64,000 nt of DNA from Hyposmocoma kahamanoa (lineage: Eukaryota; Arthropoda; Insecta; Lepidoptera; Cosmopterigidae): NCBI RefSeq assembly GCF_003589595.1, contig NW_020654810.1, forward strand, positions 8,109,482 to 8,173,481, read 5' to 3'. Made by a program: the position numbers and the translations under genes. A model generated the notes under the pieces. The model was given only the letters and a program-made list of their open reading frames with translations, searched no databases and was not told the origin of the DNA. Shown piece by piece: positions 1-12,149 of the stretch (position 1 is its first letter; each line of letters opens with the position of its first letter).

Positions 1-224
1 GTGGGTATCATATGCCGATTGACAAATCCTTTCATCCGATGGCAAACATATCCCATGCCTGTGCACGTTTGCCATCGGGGTGACTGTTTCAGCATGGCGG
101 CTACTTATGGCGTGATCAGAGTGCCAAAGTTCTGAGCCGCTATAATATAATGTATACCATCGATAGGATAAGAAGAAGTCTACGTACTTATTGCATACTT
201 CATATTATATAAAAAGCTTCTTAC

Positions 225-349
225 CAACTGCGCCAATTTGAGAAGTCCAGGTGTAGAACCGAGGAAACCGGTATTTACCAGCACGGCGGTGCCCGTGTTG
301 GAAGTGGTGGTACGTGTGATAGTTACCGTGTGGGACATGTTGGATGCCA
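225..349 (-). CDS. First coding exon of a MARVEL-domain membrane protein (gene B, partial)
   Basis: Reading the minus strand, ATG at 338 opens 38 codons that run to a donor (CAGTTG|GTAAG) after position 225. The peptide starts MSHTVTITRTTTSNTG and ends GSTPGLLKLAQL. A polypyrimidine tract and acceptor (TTCTTTCTAG) lie just upstream, so the exon probably begins at 349 with 11 bases of 5'UTR and an upstream noncoding exon exists. The end PGLLKLAQL matches PGLLKIIQL at the end of exon 1 of the gene at 39172-39330, and both exons end in phase 0. In MARVEL proteins this is the start of the first membrane helix; the family comprises four-helix proteins of membrane contact and vesicle domains. The Thr/Ser-rich cytoplasmic N-terminus resembles insect members as I remember them. 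Remaining exons lie left of the window. I am fairly sure of the exon and moderately sure of the family. Confidence 0.72.
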
Positions 350-826
350 CTAGAAAGAAGCAAATGCCAAATAACTGGTTAGTTAGTGGTAAATAATATA
401 CTAAGTGCCACCGGTGTTTTAACGAGGAAAGTTGAAGAGCGAAATCTTTTGTCGTATCTTATAAATTCAATAATGTATGTAAAAATAAAAAATAATAACA
501 GTTAGCTTATATAATAATAATATTTTATTTCAGACAAAAATAATTATCTATAATTTGTTATAAACAACTAAGTAATAAAGTTAGTATATATATAGTGATA
601 CAATTCAAATATTAAAATTAAAATAAAATAAGATAAAATTGCATTTTCTATTTAAGTGCGCGAAGGCAGCGATTCAAACTTAAAATAAATTAAAATTCAA
701 AGACTATAAAATCATAAATTAAAATTAAAATTCAATAACGGAATTAAGATTTGGATATTACATTAAATATAATATTGAAATTGATTATCACGCATAAAAT
801 AAAATAAACTCAAACTAAGCCGCCAG
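350..826. other. AT-rich noncoding stretch upstream of gene B exon
   Basis: Very AT-rich sequence with many short AAATTAAAATT-type runs between 440 and 820. No reading frame, structured RNA or recognisable repeat was seen. It probably is intron or 5' flank of the MARVEL gene B, whose first noncoding exon should lie somewhere to the right of 350. Confidence 0.4.
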
Positions 827-937
827 ATGGAGTTACATCCAATGAGCCTGGATGGGGCAGTCGATTCTGTTCGCCACAACATTCAGAAGCTCTTGGGGCA
901 ACCACGCCCACGTCGCCAAAGTGAGGCAACCCGCTGA
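827..937 (+). other. Short GC-richer ORF of 36 codons, unrecognised
   Basis: A sharply GC-richer island (about 820-990) in AT-rich surroundings contains ATG...TGA coding MELHPMSLDGAVDSVRHNIQ followed by a basic, proline-containing tail. No partner exon, splice pattern or known motif was found. It could be a fragment of a transposable element or a chance ORF; I do not claim a gene. Confidence 0.2.
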
Positions 938-1279
938 ATGCCTGAAGCGCTACAGTGCCGCAATAACCCCAACAACATCCTGAACGCGTTGTTATATTGT
1001 ACCCTTTGCGTATTTACGGTTATATATGGTCCCTCTGCTGAACATAGGCTTCCTCCCTCTTACAAAAATGGGTTTAGGTTGTAGATCCCACGCGAGCCCT
1101 TTGCGTATTGGGAACTTCACACACATTGCTTTGAAGATGAGAGCTGGTTTCGTCGCGATGTCTTCCTTCACCAAAAAGCTCATGTTAAATTTCAAATTAA
1201 ATCTCACATATAAATTTCGAAGAATCCACGACTCTCTGCTCAAGAGGCGGCAGGTCAAACCATTAGGCTACCACGCCTT

Positions 1280-1560
1280 TTTAACCGACTTCTAAAAAGA
1301 ATGTTCTCAATTCGACTGTTTTTTTTTTGTGTGTATGTTACGCGATAACTCACGGCATTTGTGAACCGATTTTGATGATTCTTTTTTGTTGGAAAGAGGG
1401 TAGCTCAGTATTATTTCCATTTAAATTTGAAGAATATATTCCACCTCTAAGGGTGGCAAACAATGGAATGAATCCGTTTTTGCGCGCATTTTTCGGTAAC
1501 CGATTTCAATAAAACTTGTCAAATAGGTGTGATTCCACGAACTTTTGAGGTTGGTTTTTA
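1280..1560 (+). repeat. Interspersed repeat family C, copy 1
   Basis: Starts with ACCGACTTCTAAAAAG and ends near TTTTGAGGTTGGTTTTT, so both ends carry related GAAGTCGGT/ACCGACCTC words in inverted orientation. The interior has the family's hallmark TTCCACCTCTAAGGGTGGCA and the segment GTGAACCGATTTTGATGATTC. Further copies lie at 3845-4040, 8663-9085, 31125-31338 and 57723-57966, with a related end at 33628. The inverted ends suggest a nonautonomous DNA element, but I cannot name the superfamily. Confidence 0.75.
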
Positions 1561-2589
1561 TTATTAATTTATGCCAAGCAAAATTTAAAATTAAATTCTG
1601 GAATATTTTTAATGATTTGGTTAAGTACCTCATATTTTCAAGGCCAAATCCATGGACAATTTTTATTATCACTATAACTACAACAACGGAATAACACCTA
1701 ACTGCGACAGAGTAGGTAATCATCTCCGAAAATGGACGATTAGGTCAACGTGTTGGCGGTCCACAAGCCATGACGCCACGTTAGTGTGCCGAGGCCGACG
1801 ACTGCCGAGAATACATAACATACATGGTTTGCACGTACACTGAGACTAAGTGAATGCCATCTGATGCATATTTTTGCAATGTAGGTACCATTGTTTTCTC
1901 ACCGTCGCTTTATATAATCATAGTCAAACACAAGAACACTTACGGCGATGATTTTCAATTAGAATTTGACATGATTAAAATTTTGTAAACTTGTAAAAAT
2001 CTTAATAATAATAATTTGGATTTCTGTGGCGTGTCACTTCCAGCACAAATGCAGAAAGCAGTCCTGTTACGGCACGTATTGTTTGCTGGTTTTTGAGCCT
2101 GAGTCCCTGACCTCGGTCAAAATTCAAAATTTATATTGAAGGCCATAGGAGATGTGAAAATCTACAATAAATATCCAAAATAATAATCAAATAATCCCAC
2201 TAATTGGCACAGGCCTCCTCTTAAAATGAGAGGGCTTGGACTGTAACTGTCATGAATCTCTAAATGCCTCCCTAATGGTTACGAATCTACACAAAGTCGT
2301 CATCTACCACTATACAAAGACGATCTTAATTATAAATATTTTCATGAAAGATCCATGGGGTACTTTTGTATGAATCATTTACCCAAGGTACAGACAAATG
2401 AAATAGGGTGCAATAAACAGCTATATTTACATAATAACTAAACTTTGTAATGCTAAGGGTCGCTTACTTGCAGGGATTTGTAACAACAAAAAATAAACAT
2501 ATTAAGTTATCTGTTTATTATAACGTATTTAAATAAAAATCAGTTATAATGAAACTAAAACTACGCTTAGAATTCTTAGGTGTTCGCGA

Positions 2590-2810
2590 TTGTTACACAT
2601 AGGAAATGAAACTATTTTTCCGGATTTAAATCGCGTATATTTGTTTTTTCAAACAAACCAACATTTCGGGCCCTTTACAGGACCTATAGTCAACCGTGAA
2701 GCCCATGGGCTCTGGAAAGGGCCCGAATCGTTGATTTGTTTAAAAAAAAACAAATATATGCGATTTAAAACGGGAAAAATAGTTTTGTTTCCTACTACAT
2801 TTCTTATCGT
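2590..2810. repeat. Palindromic MITE-like family B, most complete copy
   Basis: Two arms in inverted orientation: left ACACATAGGAAATGAAACTA followed by TTTTTCCGGATTTAAATCGC, right the reverse complement ending AAAATAGTTTTGTTTCCT. The centre holds GGGCCCTTTACAGG and its inverted partner. Whole or partial copies recur at 9955-10205, 14664-14815, 19995-20065, 28783-28890, 30950-31025, 31470-31600 and 56999-57062. No transposase is present. The reading frames running through it are by-products of the palindrome. Confidence 0.75.
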
Positions 2811-3589
2811 TTTTCAGTAATAAAAAAGTAGCGGAGTTAGATTTTACAGACATTATTATTTAGCATAGCCATGCAAAAATGACCAAGAAGAAAAATAATT
2901 TTTATATGCAGAAAATAAAGAAAAATCTCACTAACTTTTTGGGTTTAACAGCTTTTTCGTTTTGCTACCATCGATTAAAAAAAATTATATATGGAATTAA
3001 TAGCGGCCTATAACTTTATAATAAAAAAGTATTTCGTTTGTATACATGAAATTTTACAAACCTTGTAAATTTTGACCAATAGGCTTTGTTCAACGAGAGA
3101 TTTCTTTCCCTATGGCACTTAGTAAATTAATAAGCGGAAGGTAAAGAAAATCTATAAAGAAAAATTTTTTTGAAACCCATCCCTGTCGAGACGAAAGCGA
3201 TCGATTCGAGATGTCTAGACTAGGGGAGGGTAATATGATTCATATTAATGTGTCACATCTTCTACCCTATTATCCTTATATCTATATGTAACAGAAACCT
3301 AGCAATCGGATATTATGAGTTCTTTGCCTCTGAAATTTAAAAGTCGCTGATGACTTGGAAATTTTCGTAATAAGACGTTTTTTTTTGAGATGATTAATTA
3401 TAGGATTTTAAAACATTCAATTTATTTTCTTAAATAGGAGTCAGTCAAGATGTAAATACGGATTAGGGGATAATAGGCAGACCGCCAACAGTACCATATT
3501 TTTAAATTTGCGGGCAAACAATGTTGACGATTAGCACAGAATGAAAAAGAATGGCGTATGAAAGACAAGACCTTTGCTTAGCCGTGGAC

Positions 3590-3812
3590 TTTTTATAATA
3601 ATAATAACGCACACACTCAACATAGCCCCGCACTAGGGAAACCCTGTGTCGCGGGTGCCATGGACACACGCATAGACAACCACAAATAACGCCCAAACTC
3701 ACGAGAGAAATAAATGTAGGCCATACAAATATTTCTCCCGGCCCGGGTATCGAACCTGGGACCTCTACGTGGCAGTCCGGCATGGTAACCGTTTGGACAC
3801 GGAGGCAGTTAG
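3590..3812 (-). repeat. tRNA-derived SINE, family D copy 1
   Basis: On the minus strand a tRNA-like head contains a B box (GGTTCGATACC), followed by a body with AGAAATATTTGTATGG and GTTTCCCTAGTGCGGGGCTA and a tail of (TTA)n. Other copies are at 36150-36345 (minus) and 42985-43205 (plus). The tail of short A/T repeats marks it as a retroposed element, not a tRNA gene. Confidence 0.85.
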
Positions 3813-3844
3813 AGGATGCCGATTATAAATATATACTGAGTACT

Positions 3845-4040
3845 AAAAAACCGACCTCAAAAGTTCATGGAATTACATCTATTTGCCAAGTTTTATTGGA
3901 ATCGGTTACCGAAAAGTACGCGAAAACGGATTCATCCCCTAGTTTGCCACCCTTAGAGGTGGAATATTTTATTCAAATTTAACATAATTCTTTCCAACAA
4001 AAAAAGGATCATCTAAATCGGAAATCGAAAAAGGAAATAA
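3845..4040 (-). repeat. Interspersed repeat family C, copy 2
   Basis: Begins AAAACCGACCTCAAAAGTTC and carries CCACCCTTAGAGGTGGAATA, the reverse of the hallmark in copy 1. It is 3'-truncated, stopping after the GATCATCTAAATCGG segment. It abuts the SINE at 3590-3812. Confidence 0.7.
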
Positions 4041-4711
4041 ACGACTTTCTTAATATGATAAGAGTAATATCAGCCACGTGGTAAATCAGTTTGAATTTCC
4101 TACTACATTGTACGGGACATTAAATGTAATAAATAAGCGTGAATTTAATTCAGTATAACAAGGCGATATAACAGCCTTGAGATCAGTCTTGAGATCAGTT
4201 TAAAAAGTAAATGGTCACTTGAAATTAGCTCGTGCACTTCACGTCACGTTGGTCAATTTACAAATTTCTCTGCATTTCACGTGACAGTGTAGTTTCAATT
4301 TACCGCTCCATTATTAATATACAGCTTATACTATATTACTGGATAGTGTAATGTATGGAATATCTTATTATTGTCTTATGGGTTCAGAGGGGTTCAGAGA
4401 CTAAAAGTTGCTTTCTATAGGTAGAATTACCCTATAATAACATCACTGACGTTCAGGGGTAGCCCTTATGTACTACTAACATTTTTTAATATGAAGAAAC
4501 GATTCATAATTTTAATAGCTTTTCCTTAAAGAAAAACTAGATGAAGCATATTACTGTAACATCAAGGACATTTGTGCAATTGGGTGTTAGCATTTGTCAC
4601 CTATTGTTCCATATTTTTTATTTTTATGTTATAGTGAATACTTTTGGTTTTTCTATAATAGAATTATGTAATATTATTACATAGAAGTAAGAGTCGTTCT
4701 TTAACAATAGG

Positions 4712-4720
4712 TATTTATTT
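4712..4720 (-). terminator. Candidate polyadenylation signal
   Basis: AATAAA on the minus strand (plus strand TTTATT in TATTTATTTAC), about 210 bases downstream of the stop of the candidate terminal exon at 4928-5022. Position and strand fit a 3' end for that exon; AATAAA is frequent by chance in AT-rich DNA, so support is modest. Confidence 0.3.
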
Positions 4721-4927
4721 ACACTATATTTATAAAGATAATATATTTGTTTTCTATTTACGCCAGCTCATCAGGAAAACTACAAGTAAAAACTTGCACA
4801 CCTTTATCGGTTTACAATGTTCTTCGTGAGTATGTAGAGACCTAAATACCTAATGCCTAAATACCGTCACCACAGTGAAGACTTATGCTCCGCGTAGCAC
4901 TTGAATGAATGTAGAAGTTAGATACTA

Positions 4928-5022
4928 CTACACTTCATAGTAATCAGCCTTGACCTTCACTTCTCCTTCTGGTTTTTTAATTATCACTTTATAGTGTTCA
5001 GTCCACCACGATGGCCAGCCTT
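4928..5022 (-). CDS. Candidate last coding exon, probably of MARVEL gene A
   Basis: After an acceptor-like pyrimidine stretch ending ACTAG, the minus strand reads through 30 codons to TAG: GWPSWWTEHYKVIIKKPEGE then VKVKADYYEV and stop. The charged, Tyr- and Lys-rich composition and regular codon use look like a genuine cytoplasmic C-terminal tail, unlike surrounding intronic sequence. It lies downstream of exons 1-3 of MARVEL gene A on the same strand, and no other minus-strand gene is visible between, so I assign it there by position only. Exon 3 ends in phase 0 and this exon would begin in phase 1, so an undetected exon carrying the fourth membrane helix is needed between 5023 and 16494. 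The bases immediately upstream (TATCGATGGCATAC and CTTCTTCTTA) resemble a short word at 145-180, so the acceptor may lie in repeat-derived sequence. Confidence 0.45.
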
Positions 5023-5127
5023 CTAGTGTATGCCATCGATACGGTAAGAAGAAGAAATAAACGCAGATTTTTTGTGGCTACGCAAAAATTCCAAATAGAT
5101 TCATGATTATCACATGACTTTTTGGGA

Positions 5128-5290
5128 CTTGTTAACTTATGTTTCAGGGTGACGGGCGCAGTCGCAGAGCATCTTAGGTCTTTGCGAATTAAAGCTCTGA
5201 GTAACACTGCAACTGTTATGGACAGGCGTGTAGCTTACCATCAGGCGCACCACTAGTTCGTGCCGTCACTTGATGTTATAAAAAAAAAGA
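5128..5290 (+). repeat. SINE-like family A, 3' part
   Basis: Carries the 3' half of the most abundant repeat in the window: GTTTCAGGGTGACGGGCGCA, CTGCAACTGTTATGGACAGG, CATCAGGCGCAC and a terminal poly(A). A fuller copy follows at 5403-5700 in the same orientation. The reading frames within are shadows of the repeat. Confidence 0.8.
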
Positions 5291-5402
5291 ATTTTGGCTA
5301 AACATGGATATAGAAATTTTGGTAACACGAGTACAACCATTAGCTGTAACAGGGTAGAATCATTTTCTTACACTGTGTTTATAAAAGAGCATGCATCTAC
5401 TA

Positions 5403-5700
5403 ACGTAGCAGCAGTAGAACTCGGAAAGAGTTCGTCTAGGGAAGGCCTGCTACCTTACCTATTTCTGCCGCCAAGCAATTATTTGGAGCATTCTGCGTTT
5501 AATGGAAGGGTGCTGGTGAAATTACAGGCACATGGGACTTTTCAACTTGTGTATCAGGATGACGGACGCAACGGCAGTGCTGCCTCAGATCTTTGCCATT
5601 TAAACCTCTGAGTAGCACTGCAACTGTTACGTGTTGACGTGTCGCTTACCACCAGGCGCACGATTTGTTTGTCCCGTCACTTAATAAATTTAAAAAAGTT
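5403..5700 (+). repeat. SINE-like family A, near full length
   Basis: Runs from AGCAGTAGAACTC through GAGTTCGTCTAGGGAAG, TATTTCTGCCGCCAAGCA, GGTGAAATTACAGGCACATG to CCCGTCACTT and an A-rich end. Diverged from the best copy at 51598-51898. Confidence 0.85.
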
Positions 5701-7455
5701 TGCTTTTGAAAATTACATAAAATGTCTATTGAGAATCTTAGGCTAACAACCCAAACAATAAAAAAAATAACCTAGGATAGGTATTTAATTAATGGAATTA
5801 AATATTTATTACTCCTCACTAGTTCTACAAATTACTCTTATTATTTATTTATGGGAAATGAGCCATTTCTTCGCCTTGCAATCTGAAGTTTATTGCAACC
5901 CATAAAACAATGAAGTAAGCACTATTTTTACACATAAGCAATGATGTTATTCAATGGAAGTTAAACAGGAAATAAATTTCAACCTTAAACTTCAATAAAT
6001 AATTTGTTTTATTAAGCTGCGTAAATCATATTAATTTTAAAAGAAATTATGAAATGTTTAAAATGCATTCATTTCATTTATCGCTCTTATTATGACGTTA
6101 TCGTCTCCAAAAAATTGACGTGGGTAGTTATGATAATGAAACTCTAATTATATTAATAATACAATGTAAGCCACTTTTATACTGCTTAAAAAAGGGAGGT
6201 GGCCCGAACATGCACGATTTTATCAAGAATATCTTGTCCGATTTTTATCATTACTTTACTCATGTAATCTCTATTTCTGGAAAGCTATTATAATATACTA
6301 AATTACATAGTATATACTAACACATGAATTTAAAATAAAAAATGTCACTTCATTCACTAAGGTATAAACTTCCCATTATGAACTACTTCAGTTTACTTAC
6401 ATGAATATCAAAAAGTGCGTTAAACTCGAAATAAAAACTTGGTGTTACGAAAAACGCGGGCAAACACGAGCAGTCAATAAAGTCAACTGTTGAGCCAATG
6501 TTGAACCTCGTCGCAGTTGACTCATTACTTACGCTACGCATGCGCTAAAACTATAGATATAACACTCTGAGTACAATACTGAATAGTACCTTCTTTTCTC
6601 GACACGAGTCGATATGTAAACTAATATTATAAAAGCGAAAGTAACTCTGCCTGTACAGTTTTCACGCCTAAACCACTGGAATAAATTTGATAAATTTTGG
6701 TATAGAGATAGATGCGACCTAGCGTAAGGAAATAGGCTACTTTTTGTCACAAAAATAAATTTTAAATGGTGTGAAATAGGGAATTAAAGTTTGTATGGAG
6801 AACCAATCATTTCTCAAGTAACGAATCTGAAAATTTATATTTATGCCTTTGTATAAGAAATGAACAATGTTTCAGCGTTTTTGATTTATTACCCAAGGTA
6901 AAATAAGGAATAGGAGTAGACTACTCGAAGAACTTATTTTACGCCATAAGCACCATAAGGCAATACAAGGTACAGAAATATAGTTTAGACGGACGAACAT
7001 TGATTGATTTATTTATTTATTATATTACATATTGCTTACAGATTAATATCCAAACACAATAGTAATTCATAAGTTAATATCATAGATTGAAATAATAATG
7101 TAATCATATTTAATAAAGAATTGATACAAAATAAATTGAATGAAAGTTTTACAAATCATTGAATTTTATATATTGCATAAAATAAACTGAATAAAAATTA
7201 GATAAAAAGAACAAATCATGGAATTGGACATATCGCAAGTACATTGTCAACAATCAAATTTTAAAACATTGACATAGTATTAATTATTCGGGATGCACAA
7301 TACTTATATGATGTTACTGTCTATGGTCAATACCTCGAGATATCGTCCCGCGGAAACCGTAAAATGGGCTTCCGAGCATGCAAAGAGGTCCAAAGAAGAG
7401 TCAAAGATAATTGTAAATAGTTGATTATTAGTACCTATTGCGTTGTTACGTTTTT
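5701..7455. other. AT-rich stretch, no gene seen
   Basis: No splice-bounded reading frame, repeat family or structured element recognised. Most frames are broken every few dozen codons. If the 4928-5022 exon belongs to MARVEL gene A, this is intron. Confidence 0.4.
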
Positions 7456-7459
7456 GCGA

Positions 7460-7640
7460 TTGTTACACATTGGAAATGTAATTATATTCGGATCCAAATC
7501 CTTTTTTTTTTTTTCATCGAAACCAAACAGTAATGTTAGCATTACTGCGTTTCGGTTTTGTAAGGTAATTGTGGCGGTGAAATTACAGTCACACGAGTCT
7601 TATCAATCTATGTCTGACAGGTGCTATGGCACGTAGTTCT
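7460..7640 (+). repeat. Fragment of family B abutting a fragment of family A
   Basis: 7460-7505 has the end of palindromic family B (GCGATTGTTACACATTGGAA). 7524-7636 has the centre of SINE-like family A (AACAGTAATGTTAGCATTAC and GTGAAATTACAGTCACACGA). The junction at a poly(T) run suggests insertion of one into the other. Confidence 0.6.
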
Positions 7641-8562
7641 TCATCCATTACACTACTTCATTGAAAAATTCAAACAAACAATGTCAAAATTATCTAAACG
7701 TTTTAATTTAAAATCCAGCCAAGTGGTTAACTGTATGTAAACAAGCATACCTATAACATTTATGTGACCAACCATTGTAACCACGTTCATTAGTAAATAG
7801 GTTTTTAAACAGACGCAGCAAATATTTCTATATCCAAGATTAAAGGCACTTCATCTAACATTAACTCTACGTTTTTCGTTGCTATGGAAATTTAACCTAA
7901 CCCGACTTCTTGAGCTGTAACAGTAGAGTAAAATAACGTAATAAAAAGGTGCAGTACTGTTTGCTTTTAATATTTAGCATGCAAAAGGTCTATTTTCGTA
8001 TTGGAAATAAAAATCTGCTCCGATATAGATTTCGTTTAGTACTTACTGGGTGTAAAAGAGGAATTGTAGTGACTATAGTTGCTTGAAACAAGCGCCATCC
8101 TTTCTTCGCACGCGCTTTAAATGCAATGAGAATTCAATAATAGGCACGAAAACACTCGTTCACACATTAACTGCGTACACACTTGTGAAAGTACTTCAAA
8201 ATACTAAGTCCTATATTTTCATATCGTGTTTGTCAGTGCAAATACAGCCATGCTGGTTCTTTTTCGCGAAACTAAATGAGGTCAATGGCATATGTCTGAA
8301 TCACCTCCAGCTTAATCACTCTCTTTCACGCAAGAAAGAGAGAAATGTATTTTTAAAAAAGACGATAACATCCAGGTGTTGGTCTCCCACTACAGTACCT
8401 ACCTATAATAAGTTCTGAGTCTGCATCGTGAATGTGACGTTTGTTGGAATATAACCGCTTATACATCAAAACACAAACATGTGTCGTGCAAAATCTTCAG
8501 GTGACAACATAAACACCACCATTTTTAATATCACAATAACATTGTGACAATAGCACAGAACT

Positions 8563-8667
8563 TATTTTTTTGGTACCAAGAGACGGAACGAACTAAGCGT
8601 GCGCCTGATGGTAGAAGACACGCCTGTCTATAACAGTTGCAGTTCTTAGAGCTCTAAATCACACACT
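8563..8667 (-). repeat. SINE-like family A, 5'-truncated copy
   Basis: Begins with poly(T) and GGTACCAAGAGACGGAACGA, then GTGCGCCTGATGGTAGAAGA and TGTCTATAACAGTTGCAG; it is the last third of the element in inverted orientation, followed directly by a family C copy. Confidence 0.75.
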
Positions 8668-9085
8668 TTTTTATATGTACGTTACGTGATAACTCCGATA
8701 TTTGTGAACCATTTTTCATGATTCTTTTTTTGTTGGAAAGAAGGTACCTCCATAGTGGTCCTATTTAATGTTGAAGAAAATCGTCCACCTCTAAGGGTGG
8801 CTGTTTACGCATGAAGATTCATTTTTATAAATAGCGCCTAAATTTTATTATAAGGAGCAATTATTTTAATGGTTGATTTTGCTATTCTTCAATTCAAGGC
8901 GTTTTTATCTCAATAGACATTGAGTAGTGAGAACCGATTTTTATTATCTCCTGTGTCAAGTCCCGTATAATGGCGAACTAGGTGATGAATCCGGGTTTGC
9001 GCACTTTCCGTTAACCGATTTCAATATAACTTGGTAATTATATGTAATTCCACGTACTTATGAGGTCGGTTTGTTTAGTACTCTG
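8663..9085 (+). repeat. Interspersed repeat family C, copy 3 with internal insertion
   Basis: Start and hallmark (CACCTCTAAGGGTGGC, near 8788) are followed by about 150 bases foreign to the other copies (8825-8985), then the family's end resumes (GATGAATCCGGGTTTGCGCA ... TTATGAGGTCGGTTTGTTTA). Confidence 0.65.
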
Positions 9086-9954
9086 TACTGAGATTATTTT
9101 ATCTTCTGTTGACCATGACTTGACCAGATATTTGTATAGAACTAACAAATATTTAACATTTACTACATAAATAAAAGAAGTATAACATAAATTATGTTAA
9201 AATATATTTATTAACTTTATACAAATTAGTTAAATTAACTATTGCATGTATAATTCCCTCTTACATTAACAATTCCCATTCGACTCAACACATTTTAAAT
9301 ATCTCAGTACTTTAACAACACCTATGATTCTTGAAATACATTATTAAAAGTAATACAAGTTTTATGTAGGTATGTATACGAAATAGGTAATTATTACATT
9401 GAGTAATTTCAGGACGAACTCTTTCAAACGGAGCTCTACAGGTACTTAAATGGTTGTTCTTGCATCTAGATACCGGTTTACTATATTATTGAGATGCCAT
9501 AATGTTTTCGTCATATTTTTTATGTACAGTTCTTCCTGAAAAGAATCTATTTTGAAATCTTTACGATAATACTTTGAGGTAAGAAATTAACGCACCATTC
9601 CCAAAAAACCTACTGTCTTTAAATCTATAACAATAATAAGTTATATAAACAAGTATAAAAAATCAAACAAACCTGGAAAAAGTTACAAGATCGCAGAAAA
9701 GGTTATTGAACTTGAAAAGCTAATTTAGATCATATAACAATGTTTAGCAATCACTTCTTGTGACAAATAAGTAATACATTATATATTATAAGCTTTAGTC
9801 TATTTGTATATAGGTACTTCTCTTATTTATTAGGTTTTGGACTCTTGCTTAGAAAATAAACGTGCAATCAATAAGTTTCTCCAAATCCAGTCCCAATGTT
9901 CATTCCAATAAGGTATTTGACTCTATATTTTTATCGATTTCTTAGTATTTAGCC
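9086..9954. other. AT-rich stretch, only a scrap of family A
   Basis: Around 9411-9441 is a scrap of SINE family A (GACGAACTCTTTCAAACGGA). Nothing else recognised; no coding frame of note. Confidence 0.4.
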
Positions 9955-10205
9955 ATCGGAAACGAACAAAACACTTTTTCGGATTGAAATCGCTTGTATT
10001 TATTTTTTCAAATAAACCAAATTGTAATATTTTTTTAACTATTGTTCAAAATATGGTGGTTTGAATTAAAATTAGACGTAACTGGTTGATAACGAATACC
10101 TTCTCAGTCAGCAGTGACCTATGCGACTTGCATAAATCCAGAAACTTTGATTTCGTTTAAAAACATATACACGCAATCTATGTCCAAAAAAAATAGTTTC
10201 ATCTA
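9955..10205. repeat. Palindromic family B copy with expanded centre
   Basis: Left arm CGGATTGAAATCGCTTGTAT and TTTTTTCAAATAAACCAA; right arm AAAAACATATACACGCAATC and AATAGTTTCAT. The centre includes GACGTAACTGGTTGATAACG and TCAGTCAGCAGTGACC, seen again at 31445-31490. Confidence 0.6.
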
Positions 10206-11567
10206 CATTTTTTATTGTACACGGTTAAGAGTATGTTAAAATTTTGACACTTTCAATTCAACCGTATTCCACTTGTAATAAGAAGGGTCCAAAATTTTTT
10301 ATTTCATGTGTGTGAATATACCGGAAATGAATCTGAAATTTGTCTTCGGTGATGTTAATGGTTAAAGTGGTAACCTATCACAAACTCGAATTTTTTTTCC
10401 GAAATAACGTTTGTTCGAGTTTTCATTATACCGAGAACCGAATTGTAACGAAACCGTTGTTCTTTCAGTATATGTTGTACGTTTATCGCAAAGACACGAG
10501 TAGGTTCGGTTAAGTTAGGTTTAAAAGAAAAAACATTTTCCTCTCAAAATTACTTTCGAGGTTAAGGAAATTCGGGCAAACATTATTTCTGGAAAATGCC
10601 ATTTCGGACTACAGATAGGTAGGAACTGACGTCACAAACAACTATCACCCCGGGGTCCAATTCGGCGAATTTTTTCGAAACCACTAGTCATTGTAATTCC
10701 ATTGAGATTATTGCAATTGTGATATGATTTGATATTTTTATGTATATATATACACAAATATATATAATAATAAATATAATATATAATAATTTCCGTGGTA
10801 ATTTTTAGTAAGGTGACATCGATCAATTGAATGTATGAATACGCAATCATTGCCATTGTATATAATATAATATTATTAATACGCTACGCCGTAGGCGTGC
10901 CGTCGACTCCCCGTGAAAGAACAGAACATCAAAAAACTGCAATAGCAGTTGAATAGTAGCTCAACGGCTAGCCACTGACAAGCGACTACTCCTAACTTTT
11001 AGCAGAATACCAGATGTTCAAAATCCTGCCATTAACACACTATCGATCATGGGGCCCCGTTCAACTCCGTTTCTCTCTAGCACCCGATTTCTAAATACTA
11101 GTTTCGTTATGTTCTGAATTACTGTTTTAATTTCCAAAGTTTGTTTCTTAATTCTAATGAAAAGCAATAAATTTACGGTATTTGTATGATACCTTATTGG
11201 ATTAAACTCGCTATGTGGCTTCCTGCAGTTCTTAAACTTCAAACGTCTTCTAAAAAAAAACAAACGTTCCCTGCAATTGGACGCAAATAAGTCAAAACAG
11301 GATTGTAAATGAAGTGGCGTTGTTATAAACTTTGCAACAAAAAATCGCTATTTACCCATTTTCACAACCGAAGTAGACCAGCCGAAAAATATTACCCTAA
11401 CATTACATTACTTTCGGGCATCGCTGCGGTCGGATAAAAAAGTGATACACGATTAATACTTATAACAAAAATGCAAATTATGTGTGTATATATTAAGTAT
11501 ATAATTTTTTGCAGACCTTACTTTAACTTAGCATACATAAAGACCATCCGTTATTTCAAGCGGGTAA

Positions 11568-11771
11568 ATGTGCGGTATGGTTGGTTGGAGTTTATTTTTA
11601 TTGGTTATCGTTTTGGTAAGAGAACCAACAGTCGTTGTAATCACTAAAAAGGCACGAAGTAGAAACATTTTTGAAACAACTTGTAATACACAGGTTTTAT
11701 CCGATTTGACTGAAATTAGCGAATGTAACGGAACGCAGTGTGCGTCATTTAAGTGTCACTGTCAAAAATGA
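11568..11771 (+). CDS. Small secreted cysteine-rich peptide candidate, unrecognised
   Basis: An ORF of 67 codons begins MCGMVGWSLFLLVIVLV, a plausible signal peptide, and ends SECNGTQCASFKCHCQK, with four cysteines in the last 15 residues (C-x4-C-x4-C-x-C) and one more at about residue 40. An acceptor-like TTTTTTGCAG lies 58 bases upstream of the ATG and AATAAA at 11932, 160 bases after the stop. The second half (from 11650) lies in a 0.48-kb direct duplication; in the other copy (13140-13274) the same C-terminus is read after a different, frame-compatible upstream stretch because of a 4-base length difference. This raises the possibility that one copy is a broken form of the other. I do not recognise the family; it could be a chance ORF. 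Confidence 0.3.
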   Translation: MCGMVGWSLFLLVIVLVREPTVVVITKKARSRNIFETTCNTQVLSDLTEISECNGTQCASFKCHCQK

Positions 11772-12125
11772 TATCCGTTTTAAAATCGAGAGTTTTTAAG
11801 AACGTACTTATTTTGAATTATTACAAAAGTTCAATTTAAATTCGTTTGTTTTAATTAATTCGGCTCGGATTGTCTAACAAGTTAAAACGCATTAGTTTAG
11901 TAATCATATAAAAATATGTGTCAAAGTGTTTAATAAATAATTAATTTTATATAGAGATGTGTTTTATTTCTCATTATAATTATGAAAACGTAACTTACAC
12001 TTTAATAAAATGTTTACTAAAAATAGTAAATATTTGAACAAAACTTTCAATTGCGTCATAACTTATTTTTTTTTTTTTCAAAATGTTTTCCAACAGTTCC
12101 CTCGCAATATGGCATTTACTTTTCT
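11650..12125 (+). repeat. Direct duplication, left copy
   Basis: From AGGCACGAAGTAGAAACATT to TCCCTCGCAATATGGC this segment is repeated at 13149-13626 with only scattered substitutions and a few short indels. The unit includes a short coding-like stretch, a stop, an AT-rich 3' part and AATAAA. The intervening 1.02 kb contains a SINE (12150-12410). It is either a tandem duplication or two insertions of one unit. Confidence 0.9.
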
Positions 12126-12149
12126 GGGGCCTAGCTCTATGTTCAGTTG

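Noticed and set aside
3502..3783. 93-codon minus-strand ORF
   Set aside because: Lies wholly in a tRNA-derived SINE; the same peptide-like sequence appears in other copies.
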